Part shown: positions 1-9,441 of the stretch, piece by piece
How the letters are laid out: each line of letters opens with the position of its first letter
Numbering within the stretch: the first letter of the stretch is position 1
Source: Planctomycetales bacterium
GTDB lineage: Bacteria; Planctomycetota; SZUA-567
DNA: 19,023 nucleotides
Assembly (NCBI GenBank): GCA_025997475.1
Contig: BNUQ01000037.1
Span: forward strand, 1-19,023
Direction of reading: 5' to 3'
Position numbers and translations under genes: made by a program
The notes under the pieces: model-generated
Database searches by the model: none
What the model saw: the letters and a program-made list of their open reading frames with translations, nothing else
What the model was told of the DNA's origin: nothing

Positions 1-80
1 GCTTTCGGCAACGTTAAAGCGTTGGCGCTGACGGACGATTGCTTGCAAATCGGCGCCAACGCTTTAACGTTGCCGAAAGC
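1..80. repeat. Terminal hairpin, left end
   Basis: Bases 1-28 are the exact reverse complement of 53-80, leaving a 24-base loop at 29-52. The hairpin begins at the first base of the window, so the stem may continue beyond it. It sits inside the mirrored dnaA start. It is the reverse complement of the right-end hairpin, so joining 19023 to 81 gives a consistent closed circle that traverses the whole locus on both strands. Confidence 0.9.
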
Positions 81-185
81 GGTGTTGTAACTTGCCGCGG
101 ACAACTCGCCGCGCAAGACGTCAAGCGCTTGTTGCCAATGGGTTTGCCAAGCAAGCGCGACGGTCGGTTCTTCTGTATAAGTCAT
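1..185 (-). CDS. dnaA: DnaA N-terminal fragment (left, mirror copy)
   Basis: Mirror copy of the frame at 18839-19023, starting at the minus-strand ATG ending at 185 and leaving the window at base 1. It encodes the same MTYTEEPTVALAWQ start. On this copy the fold-back affects bases 1-28. It gives no independent evidence for the gene, because it is probably the same DNA read on the other strand. Confidence 0.5.
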   Translation of the reverse strand, partial: MTYTEEPTVALAWQTHWQQALDVLRGELSAASYNTAFGNVKALAPICKQSSVSANALTLPK

Positions 186-222
186 TTTATATCAATATGT
201 TATATTGGAGAGAAAGCCCGTA

Positions 223-287
223 ATTATAGCGTCGCGCGGGCAGGGAAGCGATGGCGCGATACTAATTCCCGCGGGGCGGAGTGTCAA
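223..287 (-). promoter_or_regulatory. Candidate dnaA promoters (mirror copy)
   Basis: Mirror of 18737-18801: tataat box at 223-228 and ttgaca/tagtat pair at 259-287, reading toward the minus-strand dnaA fragment. Confidence 0.45.
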
Positions 288-495
288 TTACGGTCGGCAA
301 AAAACCCGTCCGTCCGAAGTTGAAAATGCGGCAAATTCAAGTTTGGCAAACGGTAACGACCGCCAAATTTTTTGCCGGTTTCGGTGTGAGTTGCGGCGGC
401 GGGGGCGGTTTGTCGGACTGACGGGGCGGTGGATTTGATAATTTATTCCACCGTGCCGCGCCGTAGGCGCGAAATATCGGTAGAAAACGGCATCC

Positions 496-520
496 AAAAA
501 AAAAACGTCCCGTAGGGACG
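496..520 (-). terminator. Intrinsic terminator after smc (mirror copy)
   Basis: Mirror of 18504-18528: stem at 506-520 and the T-run read on the minus strand at 496-505, downstream of the minus-strand smc C-terminal fragment. Confidence 0.7.
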
Positions 521-648
521 CAGTCCCCTCGGGACGCAATGTCGGTAATAATGACCGACATCGCGCCCCTTGTATGCCGCGAATATGCCTGCCGGATAAT
601 TGCCGCGTAAAGATAAATTGGGGGATGATGGCGAGAACCGCTGGTTTT

Positions 649-2103
649 TTACGCCGCGTCGTCTTGGGGCGCGGCGGTGAATTGCAACGAGTAGCGGGTG
701 CTGACGCCGGGTTGTTCCTGCGTTACGCCGTAGATGGTGTCCACCATGCTCATCGTTCGCTTCGAGTGCGAGATGATAATGAATTGCGTATCGGCGGTGA
801 ATTTCCGCACCGCTTCCATAAACCGGTCGATGTTCGACTCGTCGAGCGGTCCGTCAACTTCGTCGAGAATGCAGAACGGGCTGGGCTTACAGCGGAAAAT
901 CGCGAACAGCAACGCCACCGCGCACAGCGCCTTTTCGCCGCCCGACAAGAGCGAAATGCTTTTCGGCGATTTGCCCGGCGGACGCGCGATAATTTCAATG
1001 CCGCGCTCGTCTTCGCTGGTGAGCGGCTCGGCGAGGACCAGTTCCGCCTGTCCGCCGCCGAATAAATAGGTGAACATTTCCTGAAAATTCACTTTCACTT
1101 TCTCGAACGTCTCCGCGAATTTCCGGTCGCACTCGCGGTTAAATTTCTCAATCATCGCCAGCAGGTCATCGGCGGCGGCTTGAATGTCCTCGCGTTCGAC
1201 CTGATAAAATTCCGCCCGCGCCTCCAACTCCGCCAACTCCTCAATCGCATACATATTCACCGGACCGAGCCGCGCGATTTTGTCGGACAGCGCCTGCACC
1301 AAATCGGCGAGCGCCGCGTCGGCGAGCGTGTTGATGTCGATATCCTCAATCATTATCGGCGTCGGCGTTTCGACGAGCGCCTCGCCCGTCGCCGCCGAAA
1401 ACACCGGCTCGCGCCAATTTTCCCGCGCCGTCGCCGCCAAATCTTCAAGCCCCAATTCGGCGCGCGCTTTTTCCGCCACCGTTTCGAGGCGGACGTTCAA
1501 TTCGCTGATTTTTACTTGCGCCGCGTTGATGGTCGCATACGCCGCGTTCGCCGCGCTTTGCGTTTCTTTTTCTTCGCCGCGCAGTCGCTCCAGCCGCTCG
1601 CGCAAATCGCGCAATTGCTCTTTGTCGCCGGCGTCTCCCGTCGCGTCGCGCTTCTCCAACCATTCGACTTCCTGCGCTTTCAGCGCCGACAGGCGCGTTT
1701 GCACCGCGGCGTAGTCGCTCGCCGCCGCGCCCGCCGCCGCGTCGAGCGCCGTCAGTTCCGCCGCGATTTCGCGCCGATTATCCGCCCCTTCTTGCAACCG
1801 GCGCGACCATTCGTTGACCGCGCCGGACGCCGCGCCGCGCCGTTCGCGCACGCCGGCGAGCGAATTGCCGAGCGCGTCTAAATTTTCCCGCGCCGACTTT
1901 TGCGCCGTCAAAGCCGCCTGTATTTCCGCCGTCGTCGCCTGCTCCCGCGCCAACAACGCTTCTTTTTCGGCGGTGAAATTTTCCCGGTCGTTCGCGAACG
2001 TCGCGCTTTCGTTTTCTAATCGGATTTTCGCCGCGTCGAAATTCGCGACATCGGCGAGGGCGCGTTGATGTTCGCTGTTTTTCACCGACAACTCGCGCTC
2101 CAA
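649..2103 (-). CDS. smc: SMC, C-terminal part (left, mirror copy)
   Basis: Mirror of 16921-18375. LSGGE lies near 937-951 and Walker B near 853-876 on the minus strand. The native frame extends upstream to about 2211, where the mirrored 26-base insertion begins. Confidence 0.92.
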   Translation of the reverse strand: MERELSVKNSEHQRALADVANFDAAKIRLENESATFANDRENFTAEKEALLAREQATTAEIQAALTAQKSARENLDALGNSLAGVRERRGAASGAVNEWSRRLQEGADNRREIAAELTALDAAAGAAASDYAAVQTRLSALKAQEVEWLEKRDATGDAGDKEQLRDLRERLERLRGEEKETQSAANAAYATINAAQVKISELNVRLETVAEKARAELGLEDLAATARENWREPVFSAATGEALVETPTPIMIEDIDINTLADAALADLVQALSDKIARLGPVNMYAIEELAELEARAEFYQVEREDIQAAADDLLAMIEKFNRECDRKFAETFEKVKVNFQEMFTYLFGGGQAELVLAEPLTSEDERGIEIIARPPGKSPKSISLLSGGEKALCAVALLFAIFRCKPSPFCILDEVDGPLDESNIDRFMEAVRKFTADTQFIIISHSKRTMSMVDTIYGVTQEQPGVSTRYSLQFTAAPQDDAA

Positions 2104-2129
2104 CGCCCCGCCGGTTTGGATTTCGCGCG

Positions 2130-4322
2130 TCAGTTGCGCTTCGAGTTCGGCGCGTTCCCGCTCGCCGGTCGCGACTTTTTCCGCGTAACTCTGCCGCGTC
2201 GCTTCGCTCGCGGCGCAACTCGCGGCGAGCGAAGCGACGCGAGTTGCGCCGCGAGGTCGGCGATTTGCCGCGCCAGCGCGTCTTTTTCGGCGTTGCGGGC
2301 GATAAGTCCGCCGCGCTGTTGCCCCTGTCCGCCGGTCATTGCGCCGTGCGGACTGATGACTTCGCCGTCGAGCGTGACCAGGCGCACGCCCCGCGCCGCG
2401 CCGCCGGCGAGTTCCCGCGCCGTCGTCAAATCCCGCACAATCAGCACGCCGTTTAATAAATACGCGACGGCGCGTTCGTATTCGTCGGCGAAATCGACGA
2501 GGTCAAACGCTTCGCCGACGACGCCGGCGTGCCGCAAGACCTCGTCGCGAAGAGGCGGGCGGGGCGAGATGCGGTCGAGCGGCAAAAACGTGGCGCGACC
2601 GGCGCGATTTTGTTTGAGATATTGGATGCCTTCCTGCGCGCCCGCCGCCGTGCGGGTGATTAAATCCTGCGCCGAACCGCCGAGCGCGGTTTCGATGGCG
2701 GTCGCGTATTCCGGCGGCACTTTCAAGAGGTCGGCGACCATTCCGAGCAAGTCGCCGATTTGCCCGCGCTCTTTCGCCAGCAACGCCGCTTTGACGCCGC
2801 CGAACGCGCCGTCGTGCGCGTCGGCGAGCTCCTGCAACGTCGCGTGGCGACTGCGGAGCGCCGACAATTTTTGTTGCCGCTCGGAGAGGGCGGCGACCTC
2901 GCGTTCCGCCGCGAGCCGCGCCTGTTTTTCGTTTTCCCGCGCCGCCGTTACGCGCTCGTTTAACGCCGTGAAATTATTTTTCGCGGCGTCGTATTTTTGT
3001 TGCAATTCCGATTTTTCCGCGCCCAGTTCTTGTTCGCGGCGGCGCAAGACCTCTTCGTTTAATCGATGTTCGCGGAGGCGCGCCTCGCCGTCGGCGGCGC
3101 GGGCGGACGCTTGCGCTTCGGCGGCGCGGATTTCACTGCGGCGCTCGGCAATCGTCAGCGCCGCGTTGCGGAGAGCGGCGATTTTTTGTTCGCCTTCGTC
3201 AAGTTGCCGCTGACGTTCGCCGCGTTCGCCGTCCTGTCCGTCGAGAATTTTTTGATATTCGGCAAGTTCCGCCTCGGCGGCGGCGAGCGCGGTCTGCGCG
3301 GCGGTCGCGGCGGCGGCGAGCGCGGTTAATTTTTCGCGCAAAACGGCGGCGCGCGCGGTCGCCTCTTGTTGCGTCGCCGCCAAATTTTCGCGTTTTTCGG
3401 TGGCGGTGGCGAGTTCGATTTGAATCTGATTGAGCGCGGTTTGCCGGGCGCGATATTCACGCTCGCTCTGTTCGACCTTTTCTTGCAACGCCAATTCCTC
3501 GCCCGCCAAATCGGTAATCGTTCGCGTCAGTTCGGTCTGGCGCGAATTTTTTTGCGCGAATAAATTTTCACCGGCGGCTTTTTCTTTTTCGCCCGCGGAC
3601 AGTTGCGCGAGATAGTGCGTGGCGAGGCGCGTGTAGTGCAACGTTTTGCCGGCGCGCAAATCGGCGGCGAGTTGCTGATGACGCTTGGCGTTGCCGGCTT
3701 GGCGGCTGACGCGCTTGATATTTTTTTCCAATTCTTCGACGAGGTCGTTGACGCGCAACAGCGATTGATTGGTCCGCTCCAAACGGGCGAGCGATTCTTT
3801 GCGGCGGACTTTGTATTTGCTGACGCCGGCGGCTTCTTCGAGGACGAGGCGGCGCTCTTCGGGCTTGGCTTGAAGCAACGCTTCGACGCGCCCTTGTTCG
3901 ATGAACGAGTAGGCGGACATCCCGACGCCGGTGTCGAGAAAGAGGTCGCGAATGTCGCGGCGGCGGCAGGGCTGTTTGTTGATTTCGTATTCGGAGTCGC
4001 CGGAGCGGTATAAGCGGCGGGTAACGGCGATTTCGCCGAAGGCGAGCGGCAGGGCGTTGTCGGCGTTGTCGAAAACCAGGGACACTTCCGCCATACCGAG
4101 CGGCTTGCGCCCCTGCGCGCCGGCGAAAATGACATCCTGCATTTGCGTCCCGCGCAAATTTTTGGCGCTCGACTCGCCCAAGACCCATTTTATCGCGTCA
4201 ACGACGTTGGACTTGCCGCATCCGTTCGGACCGAGAACGGCGGTGATGCCCGCCGCCATATCAAAAGACGTGCGGTCGGCGAAGGATTTGAAACCGTAAA
4301 GTTCGACCCGTTTGAGATACAT
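2130..4322 (-). CDS. smc: SMC, N-terminal part (left, mirror copy)
   Basis: Mirror of 14702-16894 with the same protein: start codon at 4322, Walker A near 4209-4232, hinge near 2330-2822, and the frame lost at the mirrored insertion (2212-2237). The frameshift is present in both arms, so it predates or was copied along with the palindrome. Confidence 0.93.
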   Translation of the reverse strand: MYLKRVELYGFKSFADRTSFDMAAGITAVLGPNGCGKSNVVDAIKWVLGESSAKNLRGTQMQDVIFAGAQGRKPLGMAEVSLVFDNADNALPLAFGEIAVTRRLYRSGDSEYEINKQPCRRRDIRDLFLDTGVGMSAYSFIEQGRVEALLQAKPEERRLVLEEAAGVSKYKVRRKESLARLERTNQSLLRVNDLVEELEKNIKRVSRQAGNAKRHQQLAADLRAGKTLHYTRLATHYLAQLSAGEKEKAAGENLFAQKNSRQTELTRTITDLAGEELALQEKVEQSEREYRARQTALNQIQIELATATEKRENLAATQQEATARAAVLREKLTALAAAATAAQTALAAAEAELAEYQKILDGQDGERGERQRQLDEGEQKIAALRNAALTIAERRSEIRAAEAQASARAADGEARLREHRLNEEVLRRREQELGAEKSELQQKYDAAKNNFTALNERVTAARENEKQARLAAEREVAALSERQQKLSALRSRHATLQELADAHDGAFGGVKAALLAKERGQIGDLLGMVADLLKVPPEYATAIETALGGSAQDLITRTAAGAQEGIQYLKQNRAGRATFLPLDRISPRPPLRDEVLRHAGVVGEAFDLVDFADEYERAVAYLLNGVLIVRDLTTARELAGGAARGVRLVTLDGEVISPHGAMTGGQGQQRGGLIARNAEKDALARQIADLAAQLASLRSPRVAPRAKRRGRVTRKKSRPASGNAPNSKRN
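2212..2237 (-). repeat. 26-base inverted insertion in smc (mirror copy)
   Basis: Mirror of 16787-16812, with identical length and effect on the minus-strand smc frame. Confidence 0.83.
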
Positions 4323-4394
4323 GGCTAAATAATTTCACCTCACGCGCGGCGTTTCGCCGAACAACTTTATTATAAATTTTCCCCGCGTCCCGCC

Positions 4395-5987
4395 TTACAG
4401 TTTGCAGTAAAACGCTTTTTCGACGCCGCCGACGGCGAGGAGTTTTTTCAGCAAGTCGTCGGTCGCCGGTTGGTCGATGGCGATGGTCATACTCGCCCGC
4501 TGGCGGCTTTCCAACGCGCCGACCTCCATATGTTCGATGTTGACGCCCGCTTCGCCGATGAGCGTCCCGAATTTGCCGACGTAGCCCGGCGTGTCGGGAT
4601 AACGCAAAAAGAGCAAGTGTTTCCCCAACCGCATATCAATATCGGCGTCGTCGAGGCGAATCAAGCGGAAAGTTCGGTCGCCCGAAACCGTGCCGCCCAC
4701 CACCGTCGTTACCTCGGCGCTCCGCAAGGTTACGTCAACGCGATGGTGATAAACCGGTCCCGGCGCCTGCGCGCCGCTGGCGACCGCCAGCCCGCGCTCT
4801 TTCGCGAGCGACAAGGCGTTGACGATGTTCAAGCCGCCGAGCCCCGATTTTTCCAACACGCCAATCACCGCCGCCGCGCTGATTTCGCCGGTGTCTTTGC
4901 CGTCAAAGACCTCGCCGCGGCAGTTGACCTCGACCGCCACCGGCGCGCCGCGCAACAGCGTCGCCGCGATTTTCGCCAATTTTTCCGCCAACTCGACGTA
5001 AGCCGTCAAACTCTTTTCGTGCGTAATCGACAAATTCACCGCGTTGATAATTTCGTTGCGCTTGAAATACGCGACGACTTGTTCCGCCATTTGCCAGCCG
5101 CAACGCTCTTCGGCTTCTTCGGTCGAAGCGCCGAGATGCGGCGTCAGCAAAATGTTTTTGACGCCAATCAGCGGACTGTCGGCGGCGAGCGGTTCTTGGG
5201 CGAAAACGTCGAGCCCCGCACCGGCGAGATGTCCCGCCTTGACCGCTTCGGCCAACGCGGTTTCGTCGATGATGCCGCCGCGCGCGCAGTTGACAATCCG
5301 CGCGCCTTTTTTCATTTTGGCGATGAAGGCGGCGTTGACCAAGTTGCGGGTTTCGTCCGTCAGCGGCGTGTGAATGGTGATAAAATCGGCGAGCGCGGCG
5401 AGCTCGTCCAGCGTAACCAAACGCACGCCGATTTGTCGCGCGCGGTCGGCGGATAAAAACGGGTCGTAGGCGACGATTTTCATCCCGGCGGCGGTCATCA
5501 CTTTGGCGACGTGCGAGCCGATGCGCCCCATTCCGATTAAGCCGAGCGTTTTTTCATAGACCTCGGCGCCGACCAAATCCTTTTTTTCCCATTTGCCCGC
5601 GTGCATCAGCCGGTCGGCGCGCGCCGTGTTGCGGGCGCAGGTGAAGATGAGCGCCAGCGCTTGCTCGGCGGCGGACGTGGTGTTGCCGAACGGCGTGTTC
5701 ATCACGACGATGCCTTTTTCCGTCGCCGCTTTTTTGTCGATGTTGTCGGTGCCGACGCCGGCGCGTCCGATAAGTTTTAGCCGCGCGCCCGCTTTTTCGA
5801 TGGCGGCGCGGGTAACGGTCGTGCCGCTACGAATCAGCAGGGCGTCGAGGTCGCCGATTTTTTCGAGCAATTCGTCGGGCGCGTATTTGCCGCGCACTTC
5901 GACGGCGTCAGCGCCGAATTCTTTTTTCAACAGTTCCAAACCGCTCCCCTTGATGTTGTCGGCGGCGGCGATGCGCAAAGTCGTCAT
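4395..5987 (-). CDS. serA: D-3-phosphoglycerate dehydrogenase SerA (left, mirror copy)
   Basis: Mirror of 13037-14629 with an identical 530-residue product on the minus strand; start codon at 5987, stop at 4395. All catalytic residues named for the right copy are retained. It lies between the minus-strand smc fragments and the HAD hydrolase in mirror order. Confidence 0.96.
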   Translation of the reverse strand: MTTLRIAAADNIKGSGLELLKKEFGADAVEVRGKYAPDELLEKIGDLDALLIRSGTTVTRAAIEKAGARLKLIGRAGVGTDNIDKKAATEKGIVVMNTPFGNTTSAAEQALALIFTCARNTARADRLMHAGKWEKKDLVGAEVYEKTLGLIGMGRIGSHVAKVMTAAGMKIVAYDPFLSADRARQIGVRLVTLDELAALADFITIHTPLTDETRNLVNAAFIAKMKKGARIVNCARGGIIDETALAEAVKAGHLAGAGLDVFAQEPLAADSPLIGVKNILLTPHLGASTEEAEERCGWQMAEQVVAYFKRNEIINAVNLSITHEKSLTAYVELAEKLAKIAATLLRGAPVAVEVNCRGEVFDGKDTGEISAAAVIGVLEKSGLGGLNIVNALSLAKERGLAVASGAQAPGPVYHHRVDVTLRSAEVTTVVGGTVSGDRTFRLIRLDDADIDMRLGKHLLFLRYPDTPGYVGKFGTLIGEAGVNIEHMEVGALESRQRASMTIAIDQPATDDLLKKLLAVGGVEKAFYCKL

Positions 5988-6005
5988 AAGCGGTTCCCTT
6001 CGGGT

Positions 6006-6054
6006 TAGAGTTTAGAGTTCAGAGTTTAGAGTTCAGAGTTCAGAGTTCAGAGTT
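6006..6054 (-). repeat. 7-base tandem array upstream of serA (mirror copy)
   Basis: Mirror of 12970-13018, read here as tagagtt/cagagtt units. Confidence 0.88.
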
Positions 6055-6087
6055 GAAAGTTAAACGCAGGTTATTCTATTCAGCGGT

Positions 6088-6435
6088 GGCTCTATTCAAT
6101 TGCCACGCCTTTTAAGGCGTGGTGGGCGGTTAAAAAAAAGAAAGGGCTTTAGCCCAAAATAAAAAATATGGTCTAATTCCATCGGCTTTAGCCGAATTTT
6201 ATTTGGGCTAAAGCCCGTTTTGGGCGAGAACGCCAACCACGCGCTAAAGCGCGTGGCAGTTGAATAGACCTGTTCTAAACCTACGAGTGAGCAAATGTTC
6301 GTGTCTAATTTTTCGTTTCGCAAGGAAAAATGACGAAGCAATACCGAGAGTATTGCAAGGAATTTTGACGCGGCGGGACGGAAAATTAGCCGAAAATTTG
6401 CCGCGAATTGGTTGTCGAACAGGTCTAATAGAGCC
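6088..6435. repeat. Nested palindrome cluster (mirror copy)
   Basis: Mirror of 12589-12936, with the same nested arms and five hairpins in reverse order, between serA and the HAD gene on the minus strand. Confidence 0.78.
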
Positions 6436-6462
6436 ATCGCGTTTTGGAAACCGTCTCTATGG

Positions 6463-7146
6463 TTAATTGCTCTCAACTTTCAACTCTAAACTTTCCCTTT
6501 GTAGCCAGTCCAAATTTTGGTTAATCGCGTCGAAGGTGTCGATGCGCCAATCGGCGAGCGACAAGTCCTGCTTGCCGGAGGTCGGGTTGCGGTAGGCGAC
6601 GCAAAACATCGCCGCGCGTTTCGCCGCCAACACGCCGGTCGCCGCGTCTTCGATGACCGCGCACGCCGCCGGCTCGCTTTGCACCGCCGCCGCCGCGCGT
6701 AAAAAAATGTCCGGCGCCGGTTTGCTGTGCGGCAAATCCTCGCCGGAAACTAACGCGTCAAAAAATTCGGCGATTTGCAACTTGCCCAAAATCAAATGAA
6801 TTAAATCCCACGACGAGGACGACGCCACGGCGGTTTTGACGCCCCGGTCTTTGAGCAACGCAAGCAACGCCGGAATGCCCGCCACCGGTTGCAATTCGGC
6901 GGCGCGAAACATCGGCAACAACCGCGCGTCGTGCGCCGCGCGGAGTTCGTCCACCGATTGGCGCAAATTAAATTTCCGCCGGTAATGCGCCCACGAGTCC
7001 GGCGTGCTTAATCCGACGCAATGCTCGACATCCGCGAGCGTCGCCGCTACGCCCGCCGTCCGCAACGTCGCGAGGTCCACCTCAAAATGCAACGGTTGAC
7101 TATTCACTAACACGCCGTCCATATCAAAAATTACGGTGTTACGCAT
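6463..7146 (-). CDS. HAD-superfamily hydrolase, beta-phosphoglucomutase-like (left, mirror copy)
   Basis: Mirror of 11878-12561 with the same 227-residue product. The start codon is at 7146 on the minus strand, and the repeat-derived C-terminal tail ends at 6463. Confidence 0.92.
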   Translation of the reverse strand: MRNTVIFDMDGVLVNSQPLHFEVDLATLRTAGVAATLADVEHCVGLSTPDSWAHYRRKFNLRQSVDELRAAHDARLLPMFRAAELQPVAGIPALLALLKDRGVKTAVASSSSWDLIHLILGKLQIAEFFDALVSGEDLPHSKPAPDIFLRAAAAVQSEPAACAVIEDAATGVLAAKRAAMFCVAYRNPTSGKQDLSLADWRIDTFDAINQNLDWLQRESLELKVESN

Positions 7147-7227
7147 TGGAGAACTCCGGTTGAGAATTCACAATTCATGTTACGCGCGCCAGAAAATCGT
7201 AACTGACTTGACAAAAATAAAATCCTT

Positions 7228-7247
7228 AAAAAACGCCGTAGGCGTTT
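7228..7247 (-). terminator. Possible terminator upstream of the HAD gene (mirror copy)
   Basis: Mirror of 11777-11796 on the minus strand. Confidence 0.42.
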
Positions 7248-7566
7248 AATGCGAATAACGTCAAGCGACACGCGCTATCGTCGCGCAGGTCGGGGATGAC
7301 GCCGCCCGAGAACCGAACCCCGAGAGGGGTTCAACAAATAGTTCAACCCCTTCGGGGTTGTGGTTGGTGGTGGCGCTTTTCCCCGAGTTACGCGGCGGAA
7401 AAGCATTGCCGCTCCACTCGGGGTTATTCACATTAAGCCCCTGTCTGGGCTTTTAGCGGAATTGATGATGGCAAAATCGCGTAACACGAGTTAACAATTA
7501 AAAATTAAAAATTTTCGGAGTTAATTATGAAAATTGCGCTTCGCGAATTTGATAATCAATCTCCGC

Positions 7567-7599
7567 AATTGTTAATTGTTAATTGTTAATTGTGAATTG
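7567..7599 (-). repeat. 7-base tandem array (mirror copy)
   Basis: Mirror of 11425-11457, read here as ttaattg units immediately beside the minus-strand oxidoreductase stop codon. Confidence 0.83.
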
Positions 7600-7600
7600 T

Positions 7601-8953
7601 TCACGCCATCCCATAGCGATTGGCGATGGAAATGCCGCTGAGCAACGCGCCGACGATGCCCAAAAAACCTTGGTCGGTGCCGATTAAATATAGATTGGCG
7701 AGCGCCGTTTTGCCGTCGCGGCGTTTGACCGGCGCGCCGTAAATCGCGCCGCGATAACGACCGGTGAAACGCGCCACCGTGCGCGGCGTGAATAAATCAG
7801 ACCAGACAATTTTTTCGCGCAACGCCGGATAAAATTTTTCCGCCGCGCGGAGTAGCCGGTCGGCGGCGTCTTTTTTTTGCGCGAGATACGCGGCGCGGTC
7901 GAGATTCTCCCACCGGTCGAAATTCGCGCGCGCGGTAACCCGCAAACTCGGCTCCGTCGTAAAATTAAAATTGTTCGGGCAACAAATCACGCCGGAATTG
8001 TCGTCGATGAAATCCGCCGGTTCGTTAAAAATAAAATTATCGGTCTGCGAGAAAAAAGTAATCGCCGCGCCGTCGCCGCGCACGGGTTCGCGCAAATACA
8101 AGACCAATTCCGCGAAGCCCATTCTGCCGCCGTCGGCTTCATTGTTTATGCCGCACAGCGCCGCCGTTTCGACCGCGCCCGCCGAGGAAAAAATCAGCGG
8201 CGCGGCGATTTCCTCGCCCGTGGTCAATTCGACTTTTTCCGCGCGGCTGGCGGCGGCGACAATCCGCGCGACCTTCGCGCCGTAGCGCAACGTCCCGCCG
8301 CCCGCGATAAATTGCGCGACGAGCAGTTCGAGGATTTTTTTCATTCCGGCGCGCGGGCGACAGAAGCCGCCGCGAAAAACCGCCTTCCACATCGTCGCGA
8401 ATTGCGTCCAATCCATATCGTTTTCGGCGGCGTTGCCGTAATACATCAACGGACAGAGCAACATTTCGCGCAACGTTTCGTCGGGAATAAACGCCGCTAA
8501 TTTCTCGCGCGTTGACGCCGGAACCACGGTCGAAGCGGTGTCGTCGTAAGCGTTCAGCGCCGCCGTCAGCGCGTCGAAACCGGCGAGCGCGCGCGGAAAA
8601 TCGGCGGCGACGCCGGCGCGAAAATCGGCGAAGTTATTGGTGAAACGCAAGCGGCGCGACGGGAAAACAATCGCGGAAAAATTTTGTTCGACCAAATCAA
8701 GGTCGGCGTGGCGCAGGCGCAGTTGGCGCAACAGTTTGGTCAGCGGTTCGCCGTGCGCGCCGGCGGGCGCGAAATTCGTCATCGCGTGCAGACCGACATC
8801 AATCGTGCGCTCGCCGCGCCGGTAATAAGAATTAAGTCCGCCGGCGACGGTGTGGGCTTCGAGAATGAGCGCTTTTTTGCCGGACAAACCCAACCGGATG
8901 CCGGTCGCCAGCCCCGATAATCCCGCACCGATGATGATGGCGTCGTAATTCAT
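7601..8953 (-). CDS. FAD-dependent oxidoreductase, CrtI-like family (left, mirror copy)
   Basis: Mirror of 10071-11423 with an identical product. Start codon at 8953, stop at 7601 on the minus strand. The FAD motifs named for the right copy are intact. Confidence 0.87.
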   Translation of the reverse strand: MNYDAIIIGAGLSGLATGIRLGLSGKKALILEAHTVAGGLNSYYRRGERTIDVGLHAMTNFAPAGAHGEPLTKLLRQLRLRHADLDLVEQNFSAIVFPSRRLRFTNNFADFRAGVAADFPRALAGFDALTAALNAYDDTASTVVPASTREKLAAFIPDETLREMLLCPLMYYGNAAENDMDWTQFATMWKAVFRGGFCRPRAGMKKILELLVAQFIAGGGTLRYGAKVARIVAAASRAEKVELTTGEEIAAPLIFSSAGAVETAALCGINNEADGGRMGFAELVLYLREPVRGDGAAITFFSQTDNFIFNEPADFIDDNSGVICCPNNFNFTTEPSLRVTARANFDRWENLDRAAYLAQKKDAADRLLRAAEKFYPALREKIVWSDLFTPRTVARFTGRYRGAIYGAPVKRRDGKTALANLYLIGTDQGFLGIVGALLSGISIANRYGMA

Positions 8954-9082
8954 TTCTTTTCCAAATCCGGCGAAGTTTAGAGTTGAGAGTTGAAAGTTTA
9001 GAGTTGAGCAGAGGTTGCGCTTCGCGCGTCTTAAAAACAAAACTCCACTCTCTCAACTCTCAACTCTAAACTCTCAACTCTG
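8954..9082. repeat. Opposed heptamer repeats (mirror copy)
   Basis: Mirror of 9942-10070 between the minus-strand oxidoreductase and oppC fragments. Confidence 0.78.
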
Positions 9083-9441
9083 TTACTTCCGCAACCTGGG
9101 GTCCATCGCGTCGCGGAGTCCTTCGCCGATTAAATTGTAGGCGGTCATTGCCGCGAAAATGGCGAGACCGGGGAAAATGCTGAGCCACCAATTCGGCAAC
9201 GGGCTGTCGCGCCCTTCCAGCAACAATTCGCCCCACGTCGCCGTCGGCGACGCCACGCCGATGCCCAAAAACGACAATCCGCTTTCCATCGCAATCGCGC
9301 CGGCGATGCTGAACGAGATGCCCACCAACACCGGCGCGAGCGCGTTCGGCAAAATATGGCGAAAGACGACGCGCGCTCGACTCGCCCCCAACGCCCGCGC
9401 CGCCGCGACGTAATCGAGCGACCGTTGTTTGAAAATTTCGC
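9083..9441 (-). pseudogene. Oligopeptide/dipeptide ABC permease, shorter C-terminal fragment (left, mirror copy)
   Basis: This mirrors only the right-arm part of oppC, about the last 118 residues from EIFKQRSLDYVAAARALG to DPRLRK. The frame stays open upstream to 9595, but those residues are the antisense of the native loop and do not resemble a permease: they lack the hydrophobic segments and are Lys/Arg-rich. It is a joint product and not a second functional gene. Confidence 0.85.

Larger units (their letters stand above)
186..648. other. dnaA-smc intergenic region (mirror copy)
   Basis: Mirror of 18376-18838. It holds the mirrored hairpins (539-561, 523-535, 457-471), the terminator (496-520) and the promoter candidates (223-287). 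No additional gene is seen. Confidence 0.65.
7147..7600. other. Intergenic hairpin chain (mirror copy)
   Basis: Mirror of 11424-11877: the same five palindromes in reverse order (7228-7247, 7315-7332, 7344-7360, 7381-7423, 7435-7452) and the AT-rich array at 7567-7599. Confidence 0.78.

Noticed and set aside
1180..1881. 233-codon frame opposite the SMC C-terminal part
   Set aside because: Arg/Phe-rich antisense shadow of the coiled-coil coding strand.
2065..3213. Long open frame of 382 codons opposite smc (mirror 15811-16959 on the minus strand)
   Set aside because: It is antisense to well-recognised SMC coding sequence, with Ser/Arg/Ala-rich low-complexity product typical of a GC-rich shadow frame.
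4470..5456. 328-codon frame opposite serA (mirror 13568-14554)
   Set aside because: Antisense to intact serA; the product is Arg/Asp/Phe-rich with no family pattern.
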